A stretch of DNA of 64,000 nucleotides, taken from the NCBI GenBank assembly GCA_963802795.1, contig CAWDJV010000003.1:372001-436000 (forward strand), given 5' to 3'. The position numbers and the translations under genes are program-made. This DNA comes from JAIBJN01 sp963802795. GTDB lineage: Bacteria > Actinomycetota > Thermoleophilia > Gaiellales > Gaiellaceae. The notes under the pieces were generated by a model. It saw only the letters and a list, made by a program, of their open reading frames with translations, was not told where the DNA came from and did not search any database. Below, piece by piece: positions 25,524 to 33,996 of this stretch. The first letter of the stretch is position 1. Each line of letters opens with the position of its first letter.

Positions 25524-26195
25524 GTGCCGCCCCTGGCCGTTTCCGCAGCGCTCTCCCAGGCGACCAATGTCCTCCGGGAGACCGGCAACCGCCTGGTCGG
25601 GATCCCCGAGCTGGCCGCGAGCCTCGCCGGCACGCGCCGACCGAAGACGATGCGCGTGCGCGTGCTGATCCTGCGGGACGAGCGGGGAAGGCCGGTGGCG
25701 ACGCCCGCCGACGTCGAGCCGGCGCTCGCCGAGGCGCGCCGCGTCCTCCGGGCCCGGACGGCGATCGAGCTCCTGCCGGCCGCCGAGCCGCTCGTCGCGA
25801 CTCTCGAGATCCCCGCTCCCCCGGCTGCGCTCGACTCCCCGTGCGCGGAAGGCTCCTACCGGGCAGACCTCGGGCCGGGAGGGGCTTTCTTCCGCCGCTT
25901 CGCGGAGCGCGGAGCGAAAGCGGGATCGGGCGCGCCGATAACCGTCTTCGTCGTCCGCGACGTCCTCGGCAAGGCCGGCTGCTCGCTCGGCCCGCTCGTC
26001 GACTACGTCACCGTCGACATGGGCGCCCTCAGAGGCCGAACGCTCCGCGTGCTCGTGCACGAGCTCGCGCACGCCTGCGGCCTTCCGCATTCGAGCAGCT
26101 CCCAGAACCTCATGCTCCCGAAGGGCATGGGCGAGCGCCTCCAACTGTGGCAGGTCGCCGTCGTCCGCAGCTCACGGCACGTCACGTACCGCTGA
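25524..26195 (+). CDS. Metzincin-type zinc metalloprotease-like protein
   Basis: A 223-residue protein with a full metzincin site HELAHACGLPH (residues 179-189: three His and catalytic Glu) followed by a short SSSSQNLMLP that supplies the Met-turn. Family assignment beyond metzincin is uncertain. No convincing signal peptide is visible: the N-terminus LAVSAALSQATNVLRETGNR is only mildly hydrophobic, so it may act inside the cell. GTG 25524 is chosen because TATCCT stands 6 nt upstream. Substrate unknown. Confidence 0.7.
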   Translation: MPPLAVSAALSQATNVLRETGNRLVGIPELAASLAGTRRPKTMRVRVLILRDERGRPVATPADVEPALAEARRVLRARTAIELLPAAEPLVATLEIPAPPAALDSPCAEGSYRADLGPGGAFFRRFAERGAKAGSGAPITVFVVRDVLGKAGCSLGPLVDYVTVDMGALRGRTLRVLVHELAHACGLPHSSSSQNLMLPKGMGERLQLWQVAVVRSSRHVTYR

Positions 26196-26239
26196 TCCCC
26201 GGTATCAGGTCGCGCTCGTGCGGTGCCGATGAAGGAGAC

Positions 26240-26341
26240 ATGAAGCACCGGATGAGCACCAAGGCAGCGCTCGTCGGCCTGGCCGCTTCCCTCGCGGGAT
26301 TCGCGGTCGCGACGGTCGCGTATCTCGGCCCGCGCCGCTAA
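26240..26341 (+). CDS. Small single-pass membrane protein, 33 residues
   Basis: A short frame starting ATG 26240 behind a good AAGGAGA Shine-Dalgarno (26232-26238). The protein begins MKHRMSTK, continues with a 20-residue hydrophobic helix (AALVGLAASLAGFAVATVAY) and ends LGPRR at TAA. Positive charges on both ends and the ribosome site make it credible. It lies 44 nt after the metzincin stop in the same direction. Function unknown. Confidence 0.6.
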   Translation: MKHRMSTKAALVGLAASLAGFAVATVAYLGPRR

Positions 26342-26353
26342 GGAATCGAGTCC

Positions 26354-27859
26354 TTAGACGGGTACGAGCTCCTCGAGGAGCGGAGCGGTGTCGAGCGGCT
26401 CGTAGCCGATTCGCTCCGCGATCTCCTCGCTCGTCGGCCTCGTCCCCTCGGCGAACAGCTCACGCAGGAGCTCGCCGGTCTCGGCCTTCCGCCACCACTC
26501 CTCGCCGATCGCGGCGCGCAGGTGGGCGCGCAGCTGCGCGGCTCTGATCCACGCACGCAGGTAGTCGGCGGAGTAGAAGTCCCCGTCCATGTCGGCCAGG
26601 TGGCCGTCGGGCCGGTACCGGAAGCCGGTCGCGGCGCGGAGGTTGTCGGCGTACGTCTGCGCCTTGTCGGTCGAGTCCGGGAAGTCCGACCAGAACTCGA
26701 GCTCGTACGCGAGCTTCGCAGCGTAGCGTCGGAAGAGCAGCAGCTCGAGGAAGCGGGCCGCCTCCGCCCGCTCGGCGTCCTCCTCGTCGGCGAGACCGAG
26801 ATGCAGCGCGTGCCAGCCTCGCTCGCGCGTGATCGACTCCATCAGGAAGGAGTAGATCTCCGTGAGCGCGTGGTCCCGCGAGAGGCGCCGGAACGTGTAG
26901 GCGAGGTCGGGATCGACGCCCGCGTAGTGGAGGGCGTGCCCCGCCTCGTGCAGGAACGCCTGGTAGTCGTGGAGGCCGCCCTGGGCCCGGGTGATCAGGT
27001 GGACGACCGAGGGTGGGTCGGACGCGATCACGCAGGCACGCGGGCTCTTCTGCGGCCGGTCGTCGAGATCGAGGCGGATGCGTCCGTTGGCGGCGAGATC
27101 GAAGCCGAGGCCCGAGAGAGTCTCGAGGCACACGGGCACAGACCGCTCCTTCGCGTACAGCTCGGCGAACGGCGACATGCGACGCAGGTAGGCGACGTGG
27201 TACGAGGCCGGCTCCGGATCCCGCTCGGGGCCGAGAACGCGCTCGAGCCAGCGGGCGCGCAACGGCTCCCACGTGTCGGCCTGTCGGCTCGACGCCGCGC
27301 CGAGCGCGTCAGCGAGCGCGCGCAGGTCCACGAGCTTCCGCTCGGCGCTTCGGCTGACGGGGTCCGGGTTTCCGGAGAGCTCGGCGTCGAGCGCCTCTGC
27401 CCGCTCGAGGAGTGCGTAGCGCCGGTCGTTGAAACCTGCGGACGCGTCGCCGGCGAGGTCGCCGAGCTCCTCGCGGGCGCGGTAGTCCTCGAGGAGCGCA
27501 AGCTTCGCCTGGGCAGACCGAAGGGGAAGGGATTCGCCACCGAACTCGACGCGCTCGGCCAGGATCGCGTTCTCGAGCAGATCCGACTCCTCGGCGAGCT
27601 CGCGGACGACTATGCCCCCGGCACAGGCCTCGCGCAGGCGGAAGAGCCTTTCCCGCTCTCCGGCGCCCGCTTCCTCCTCGGCGGAGCGGAGCGCCTCGTG
27701 CTGGCCGCGGGTGAACAGATCGGCGTAGCGCTCGACGATCGCGGCCTGCTCGCTCGTCTCCTTCTCGCCGACGCGAACCGCCCGCGCTTCCTCGGACCGC
27801 TCGTAGAGGAAGCGCGCAAGCTCTTCCTCGAACCGATCCGGTGTCCTGACGACGGCCAT
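26354..27859 (-). CDS. M3-like oligopeptidase (HExxH zinc peptidase)
   Basis: A 501-residue cytosolic peptidase. The active site is FLHEAGHALHYAG (about residue 320) with the third zinc ligand probably Glu in LTEIYSFLMESI about 30 residues later, as in M3 oligopeptidases. The N-terminal 250 residues are charged, helical and coiled-coil-like, as in M3 enzymes, though the family match is loose. ATG 27859 is 11 nt after the era stop, so it is last gene of the era run. Confidence 0.75.
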   Translation of the reverse strand: MAVVRTPDRFEEELARFLYERSEEARAVRVGEKETSEQAAIVERYADLFTRGQHEALRSAEEEAGAGERERLFRLREACAGGIVVRELAEESDLLENAILAERVEFGGESLPLRSAQAKLALLEDYRAREELGDLAGDASAGFNDRRYALLERAEALDAELSGNPDPVSRSAERKLVDLRALADALGAASSRQADTWEPLRARWLERVLGPERDPEPASYHVAYLRRMSPFAELYAKERSVPVCLETLSGLGFDLAANGRIRLDLDDRPQKSPRACVIASDPPSVVHLITRAQGGLHDYQAFLHEAGHALHYAGVDPDLAYTFRRLSRDHALTEIYSFLMESITRERGWHALHLGLADEEDAERAEAARFLELLLFRRYAAKLAYELEFWSDFPDSTDKAQTYADNLRAATGFRYRPDGHLADMDGDFYSADYLRAWIRAAQLRAHLRAAIGEEWWRKAETGELLRELFAEGTRPTSEEIAERIGYEPLDTAPLLEELVPV

Positions 27860-27870
27860 CGACCCCCTCG

Positions 27871-28746
27871 CTAGATCCCCAGGCGCTCGAGCGCCCCCTC
27901 GTCCCGGCGCCATCTCGGCCGCACCTTCACCCTGAGCTCGAGATACACCGGCCGCGCCAGGAGCTGCTCGACCTCGGGCCTGGCGCGCGTGCCTATCGCC
28001 TTGATCATACTCCCGCCCTTCCCGACCACGATCCCTTTCTGCGACTCCGTCTCGACCCAGACGTGCGCGCTCACCCGGCCGGCGGACGCGTCGAGCTCCT
28101 CGACCTCGACGGAGATCGAATGCGGAACCTCGTCGCGCGTGAGCTCGAGCGCCTTCTCGCGGACGAGTTCCGCCACCTGTGCCTCGAGCGGCAGGTCGGT
28201 TCGCTGCCCTTCCTCGAAGTAGCGCGGCCCTTCCGGAAGCAGGTCGACGAGGTCCCGGAGAAGCGCGGCGATCCCGTCCCCCGTGAGCGCGCTGACGGGA
28301 TGGAGGGAGTGGAAGTCCCCGAGCGCGGCCGCCGCGACGATCTGCTCGGCGATTCTGGCGGGCGACACGCGGTCCACCTTGTTCAGCGCCACCACGACCG
28401 GCGAGGCGCCGAAGACCCGCTCGGCGATGAAGCGGTCCCCTCCCGCGCTGCGCTCGTCCGCCGCCAGCACGAAGAGGATGCCGTCCACGCCCTCGAGCAC
28501 GTCGTTCACCGTGCGCTGCATGCGCTCGGTCAGCGGGTCGCGAGGACGCTGGAAGCCGGGCAGGTCCACCAGCACGAGCTGGTACCGGTCCCCCTCGAGC
28601 TCCCCGTCGACGACGGCGCTGATCCGGCGCCGCGTCGTCTGTGGCTTGTCCGAGACGATCGCCACCTTCCCCCCGGCGAGCGCGTTCACGAGCGTCGACT
28701 TGCCGACGTTCGGCCGCCCGGCGACGGCGACGAACCCGGATCTCAC
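27871..28746 (-). CDS. era: GTPase Era
   Basis: Essential GTPase that binds 16S rRNA and assists 30S assembly. G1 AVAGRPNVGKSTLVNAL, switch DKPQTTRRRI, G3 VDLPGFQRP, G4 ALNKVDR and a C-terminal KH domain with IVVGKGGSMIKAIGTRAR are present. 291 residues is normal. It starts 1 nt after the cdd stop, in the usual ybeY-cdd-era order. Confidence 0.97.
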   Translation of the reverse strand: MRSGFVAVAGRPNVGKSTLVNALAGGKVAIVSDKPQTTRRRISAVVDGELEGDRYQLVLVDLPGFQRPRDPLTERMQRTVNDVLEGVDGILFVLAADERSAGGDRFIAERVFGASPVVVALNKVDRVSPARIAEQIVAAAALGDFHSLHPVSALTGDGIAALLRDLVDLLPEGPRYFEEGQRTDLPLEAQVAELVREKALELTRDEVPHSISVEVEELDASAGRVSAHVWVETESQKGIVVGKGGSMIKAIGTRARPEVEQLLARPVYLELRVKVRPRWRRDEGALERLGI

Positions 28747-28747
28747 G

Positions 28748-29117
28748 CTAATCCTCGAGCTCGAAGCTGTCCGGAAGGAGCTCGTCCGGCCGGCGGACGA
28801 GAAGCTCCCCGCCGTGGGGGAAGACCACCCGCTCGACGCCGAACTCGTGGAGCCACTGCCGGCAGCCGCCGCACGGCGAGGCGGTCACCCCGACGGCCTC
28901 GACCTCACCGGGCCGGACGCCTTCCGCCACCGCCCGTGCGAGGGCGCAGCGCTCGGCGCAGAGCCCGAGCGGGTACGAGGCGTTCTCGACGTTCACTCCC
29001 GTGATCACGCGGCCGTCTCGCAGGAGCGCTGCAGCCCCGACGTTGAACTTCGAGTACGGCGCGTACGCGCCCGCGGCGGCGGTCTCCGCGAGCGCCGACC
29101 AGCTCGCGGTCCGTCAC
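28748..29117 (-). CDS. cdd: Cytidine deaminase (one frameshift)
   Basis: Deaminates (deoxy)cytidine in pyrimidine salvage. Zinc-site motifs are LGLCAERCALARA (Cys-Ala-Glu) and ASPCGGCRQWL, the small tetrameric type. The N-terminal part (TDRELV then AYAPYSKFNVGAAALL) is in a different frame, with a break near 29098. GTG 29117 overlaps the upstream stop by 4 nt (GTGA). Length about 123 residues is normal. Confidence 0.88.
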
Positions 29118-29848
29118 GCGAGCACCTGGAAGAGGATCATCGTGACGAGCGTACCGATCACGGCGCCCAGCACGACCTCCGTCGTCGTGTGGATGCCGGA
29201 CTCGACGCGCGTCTGGGCGACCAGCAGCGCCATGATCAGCGCCACGAAGGAGGCCGCGACGCGCTGGTCGTCGACGATGAACGTGATCGCCGCCCAGCCG
29301 CTGAAGGCAAGGGCGGCGTGGCCGGAGGGAAGGCCGCCGGAGAGCGGCGTTCCGCGCCCGGTCAGAGCCTTGCTCGCGATCACGATCAGGATCGTGAGGA
29401 TGAGCGCGATCAGCGTGAGGTTGCTCGGCGCCTCCCGGAGCCGCGTGACGAGGCGCGAGCTCGGCTCGGTGAGCCGGTCGGCGAAGACGAGATAGCCGAC
29501 GATGACCGCGTTCACGGCGGCGATCAGGACCGCGCCGGCGGCGATGTCCTTCGCCATCTTCGCCAGCGGGTCGAACGACGTCGTCGCGAGGTCGATGGTC
29601 GCCTCGATCGCGGTGTTGACCATCTCGGCGATGAGGACGAAGGAGATCGCGACGAGCAGCGCCATCAGCTCGAGCTTCGTGACCCCGTAGGAGAAGGCGA
29701 GGACGAGCACCGCCGTGGCCAGGGCGAAATGGACCCGCATGTTGGCCTCGGTCCGCAGGACGTGGATCACGCCCTCGAAAGCCCAGTTGAGACTCTGGAG
29801 GACGCGCGGAGCGCGTCGGGCCGGTCGTTCCGGCGGAGGCGTGCTCAT
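29114..29848 (-). CDS. Fusion of DgkA-type lipid kinase and PAP2 phosphatase
   Basis: A 244-residue membrane protein with two opposed activities. Residues 15-120 are a DgkA/undecaprenol-kinase domain (SLNWAFEGVIHVLRTEANMR, LIAEMVNTAIEATIDL). Residues 130-244 are a PAP2 lipid phosphatase with KALTGRGTP, LPSGHAALAFSG and TRVESGIHTTTEV (the three signature blocks with Lys, Ser-His and Arg-His). Such a protein could recycle undecaprenyl or diacylglycerol lipids. The frame is unbroken and the join is clean, so the fusion is real. It starts at ATG 29848, 19 nt after ybeY. Confidence 0.85.
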   Translation of the reverse strand: MSTPPPERPARRAPRVLQSLNWAFEGVIHVLRTEANMRVHFALATAVLVLAFSYGVTKLELMALLVAISFVLIAEMVNTAIEATIDLATTSFDPLAKMAKDIAAGAVLIAAVNAVIVGYLVFADRLTEPSSRLVTRLREAPSNLTLIALILTILIVIASKALTGRGTPLSGGLPSGHAALAFSGWAAITFIVDDQRVAASFVALIMALLVAQTRVESGIHTTTEVVLGAVIGTLVTMILFQVLA

Positions 29849-29867
29849 CGGCCGGCGCCTGTGGCTT

Positions 29868-30241
29868 TCATGCTTCGTGGATTCGCTCTCGGCGCTCCAT
29901 CTCCGGCCCGTGGTCGTAGCCGAGCAGGTGAAGGAGGCCGTGCACGAGCGGGCCGCGCCAAGCCTCGCCGACGACCTGCGGGCAGAGCACGACGTCCCCG
30001 AGCTGCCGAGGAACGCCCGGAGGAAGCTCGTCCCGGCCGTCGATCGGGAAGGAGAGGACGTCGGTGGCCTCGTTGATTCCGAGGTGCTCGCGCTTGAGCG
30101 CGCGCATCCGCTCCGGCGGCTCGAAGGCGACGCCGAGATCTCCCTCGTCGATCCCCTCGGTTGCGAGGACGCGCCGGCAGGCCTCTCGAACAGCGACCTC
30201 GTCAACCGCGATTCCGCTTCGATTGGAGATCTCGATGCCGG

Positions 30242-30245
<4 letters not shown>
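29868..30245 (-). CDS. ybeY: Endoribonuclease YbeY
   Basis: Metal-dependent RNase for 16S rRNA maturation and ribosome quality control. The zinc motif is HGLLHLLGYDH (about residue 100); EATDVLSFPI and LGDVVLCPQVV are typical. 125 residues. The start overlaps the phoH stop by 4 nt. Confidence 0.95.
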
Positions 30246-31201
<956 letters not shown>

Positions 31202-31208
31202 CGACCCA

Positions 31209-31214
31209 AGTGTA
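31209..31214 (-). promoter_or_regulatory. -10 box of the phoH-ybeY-era run
   Basis: TACACT on the minus strand, 7 nt before TTG 31201, has the same hexamer and spacing as the deoC promoter. It lies in the 61-bp gap after yqeY, the only sizeable gap in this stretch, and would allow phoH and following genes to be transcribed separately. Confidence 0.5.
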
Positions 31215-31262
31215 GAGGGCGCCGGCGCGGGTCAGGCCCGTGTCGCGTGGTCGAGGCCGGCC

Positions 31263-31706
31263 CTAGGCGAGCTTCTCGCGGACGAGCTGGCTGACGGCGG
31301 AGCCGTCGGCACGGCCGGCAACCTGCGGCATCACGTCCGCCATCACGCGCCCGAGGTCGCGGAGCGACGTCGCCCCCGTCTCGGCGATCGCGTCGTCGAC
31401 GATCCGCTCGAGCTCTTCTTCGCCGAGCGGCTCCGGCATGAACTCCTGGATGATCCCGAGCTCTTCCTCTTCCTTGGCCGCCTGCTCCTCGCGCCCTGCC
31501 GAGCGGAAGGCCTCCGCCGCCTCGGCCCGCCGCTTCCGCTCGCGCTGGAGCACCTGCAGCTCCTCGTCCTCCTTGAGCGGGCGCCCGAGCTCCTTCTCGG
31601 CCGACCGCAGCTCGGCCAGCGTGAGCCGCAGCGCGTCCGTTCGCAGCTGCTCACGGGCGCGCATCGCGGCCTTGACCTCGCCCTCGATCTCGGCGATCAG
31701 GCTCAC
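31263..31706 (-). CDS. yqeY: GatB/YqeY domain protein
   Basis: A 147-residue helical protein of the YqeY family (EIEGEVKAAMRAREQLRTDA, GIIQEFMPEPLGEEELERIV, DLGRVMADVMPQVAGRADGS), related to the tRNA-interacting tail of GatB amidotransferase. Its function outside GatB is not established. The start overlaps the HIT gene stop by 4 nt. Confidence 0.93.
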   Translation of the reverse strand: MSLIAEIEGEVKAAMRAREQLRTDALRLTLAELRSAEKELGRPLKEDEELQVLQRERKRRAEAAEAFRSAGREEQAAKEEEELGIIQEFMPEPLGEEELERIVDDAIAETGATSLRDLGRVMADVMPQVAGRADGSAVSQLVREKLA

Positions 31707-32038
31707 TCGAACCCCGCGAGCCGGCCGGTTCCGCCCAGCACGTGCCAGTGCATGTGGAACACCGTCTGGCCGCCCCCGCGGCCGACGTTCACGATCACCC
31801 GGTAGTCGTCGAGACCGGCTTCCCGCGCCGTGTCGGCGACGAACTCGAGCATCGCTTTCGCCTCCTCGGCCGTGAAGTCGCCGACGTCGCGAAACGTCTC
31901 GACGTGGCGCTCCGGGATGACGAGAAGGTGCGTCGGAGCCTTGGGGTTGATGTCCCGGACCGCGGCGAAGCCGCCCGCCTTGCGGACGTGGTCTCCCTCC
32001 GCGTAGAGGCCGCAGAAGAGACAGTCAGGCTGCGACAC
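31703..32038 (-). CDS. HIT family nucleotide-binding hydrolase
   Basis: A 111-residue histidine-triad protein (HinT type) expected to hydrolyse AMP-amidates. It has the N-terminal zinc-like CLFCGL, the core THLLVIPERHVET, and the triad FHMHWHVLGG. The start overlaps the mtaB end by 14 nt. Confidence 0.95.
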   Translation of the reverse strand: MSQPDCLFCGLYAEGDHVRKAGGFAAVRDINPKAPTHLLVIPERHVETFRDVGDFTAEEAKAMLEFVADTAREAGLDDYRVIVNVGRGGGQTVFHMHWHVLGGTGRLAGFE

Positions 32039-33221
32039 CGACGACTCCTTCCTCGCTCACGCCGACGGCTCGGGCCCTGACGAGCTCGCCGACGGGAGCG
32101 TCCACGAGCCAGGGAGTGTAGTCGTCCCCGTAGCCGAGGCCGGCCCGGTCGACGAGCACGACGTCTTCGCTCCCGAGCTTGCTCCGCCACCGCGTTTCCG
32201 CCGCCCTCGCCGAGAGAGCCCGGAGGCGTGCGCTCCGCTCCTTCTTCACCGCGGGCGGCACCGTGTCCTCGGCAGCCGTGCGCGTGCCCGGCCGCGGCGA
32301 GTACGGGAACACGTGCACCTTGGTGATCCCGGCCTCCTCGACGACTGCGAGCGTCCGCTCGAACGCAGCCCCGTCCTCGGCGGGGAAGCCGACGATCACG
32401 TCGGTCGTGAGGTTGAATTCCGCGGCGGCCCGGACCCGACGGAGGTACGTCGAGGCCGTGTAGCGGCGGCCCATGGCGGCCAGCACCCGGTCGTCGCCGG
32501 ACTGGAGCGGCACGTGCAGGTGCGGCGAGACGGTCTCGGTCTCGCGCATCGCCTCGAGGAGCGCCGGGCCGAGGTGGTTGACCTCGAGGGACGAGAGACG
32601 CAGCCGCTCGAGGCCCGGAACCGCGCCGGCTTCCCGCACGAGCCTGGCCAGGTCGTAGCCGGCGGAGCGGTCGCGGTAGCAGCCGAGGTTGATCCCGGTC
32701 AGGACGACCTCCAGATGGCCCTGTCCGACCCGCCGGCGGATCTCGCCGAGAACGGCTTCCGCCGGGCGGCTGCGCGAGGCGCCCCGCACCTGCGGGATGA
32801 CGCAGAACGCACACGAGAAGCTGCAGCCGTCCTGCACCTTCACGAAGGCGCGGATGCGGTCGAGGCGCGCGTCGGCCTGCACGCAGCCGATCGCACCCAC
32901 GTCCCCCGCGACGAAGGCCGGAGTCCGCTCGCCGGGAAGCCTGACGACCGTGACGCTCTCCGGCAGCCCGGCGAGCCCCTCGCCGGCGAGATTCGCGCCG
33001 CAGCCCGTCACGTAGACGCGCTGAGCGCGCCGCGCCGCCCTCCGGGCGGCCTGGCGCGACTTCCGAACTGCCTCGTGCGTCACGCAGCACGTGTTGACGA
33101 CAGCGACGTCGGCGCTTTTCTCCGCTTCGACGTGCCCCTCGGCGAGCAGGCGTTCGCGGATCTCCTGGGCATCCGTCTGCGAGACCTTGCAGCCGAGGAA
33201 CTCAACGGTGAACGTCGCCAT
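32025..33221 (-). CDS. mtaB: tRNA threonylcarbamoyladenosine methylthiotransferase (MiaB-like)
   Basis: A 398-residue radical-SAM methylthiotransferase. The N-terminal UPF0004 domain has three Cys ligands (FLGCKVSQTD, VVNTCCVTHEA, VYVTGCGANLAG). The radical-SAM Cys triplet is CSFSCAFCVIPQVRG. Later motifs are LTGINLGCYR, HLHVPLQSGDDRVL and DVIVGFPAEDGAAF, and a TRAM-like tail follows. The NTCCVT and GINLG motifs favour MtaB over MiaB. ATG 33221 lies 13 nt after prmA. Confidence 0.9.
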   Translation of the reverse strand: MATFTVEFLGCKVSQTDAQEIRERLLAEGHVEAEKSADVAVVNTCCVTHEAVRKSRQAARRAARRAQRVYVTGCGANLAGEGLAGLPESVTVVRLPGERTPAFVAGDVGAIGCVQADARLDRIRAFVKVQDGCSFSCAFCVIPQVRGASRSRPAEAVLGEIRRRVGQGHLEVVLTGINLGCYRDRSAGYDLARLVREAGAVPGLERLRLSSLEVNHLGPALLEAMRETETVSPHLHVPLQSGDDRVLAAMGRRYTASTYLRRVRAAAEFNLTTDVIVGFPAEDGAAFERTLAVVEEAGITKVHVFPYSPRPGTRTAAEDTVPPAVKKERSARLRALSARAAETRWRSKLGSEDVVLVDRAGLGYGDDYTPWLVDAPVGELVRARAVGVSEEGVVGVAA

Positions 33222-33234
33222 GGCGGGACCGATG

Positions 33235-33996
33235 CTAACCCCGTGCGAGCAGATCGGCCGCCCAGCCCTCGCGGACGCGACGCTCGAGCAGGCGCCATCC
33301 CTCCGCGTGAGGGCTCTCCGGCTCCAGGTAGCCGGAGACGACGAGGAGCCGCCCTTCGAAGCGCTCGGCCACACGCTCGACCGTCGCTCGGGCGATGTTG
33401 GCGACCGCGACCTCGACGGCCGGAAGCGGGTCGACGTGCACGTCCGCACGCCGCGCCGACACGGCGACCCCGTTCGCAGCCGCGTTCGACCGGCTCGCCT
33501 CGACCGCAGCCGGATCGTCGTCGAGGGCGAAGACGGGGGCGAAGCCGAGCTTGGCAGCGGCGACGGCGACGACTCCGGAGCCGCAGCCGGCGTCGAGCAG
33601 CCCGGCGGGCGCGAGATCGACCAGCAACTCGAGGCAGAGGCGGGTCGTCGCGTGCGCTCCCGTTCCGAAGGCCCTGCCGGGATCGATCACGACAGCAGTC
33701 GCACCGGGTTCCGGCGTCTCCCAGGACGGGCCGATCCAGAGCGGCCCGATCCTCACGGGCTTGTGGAACCGCTTCCACGCGTCCTCCCACCCCCCGACGA
33801 CCTCGAGCTCCTCGACGCGGCCGAGCCCGCTCAGGAGCCCGGCCGCATCGGGACGCTCGGTGTAGGCGGCAACCTCGAGCCCGCCTTCGGCCTCGAGCTC
33901 CTCGAATCCCTCCGGGAAGAGCTCGACCATCCTGGCGCGCGCCTCTTCCGCGCGGTCCCCTGGAACCCTGACCGAGACGCGGCGGAGGCGTGTCAG
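33235..33996 (-). CDS. prmA: Ribosomal protein L11 methyltransferase-like protein
   Basis: A 253-residue SAM-dependent methyltransferase. The N-terminal domain has RRVSVRVPGDRAEEARARMV then ELFPEGFEE, as in PrmA. The catalytic domain has DPGRAFGTGAHATTRLCLEL, motif I LLDAGCGSGVVAVAAAKLG and ANIARATVERVAERF in place of the usual NILA. No ATG/GTG/TTG gives the complete N-terminus; CTG 33996 does, and forms a 4-nt CTGA overlap with the dnaJ stop. ATG 33930 would remove the first strand. Confidence 0.87.
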   Translation of the reverse strand: MTRLRRVSVRVPGDRAEEARARMVELFPEGFEELEAEGGLEVAAYTERPDAAGLLSGLGRVEELEVVGGWEDAWKRFHKPVRIGPLWIGPSWETPEPGATAVVIDPGRAFGTGAHATTRLCLELLVDLAPAGLLDAGCGSGVVAVAAAKLGFAPVFALDDDPAAVEASRSNAAANGVAVSARRADVHVDPLPAVEVAVANIARATVERVAERFEGRLLVVSGYLEPESPHAEGWRLLERRVREGWAADLLARG

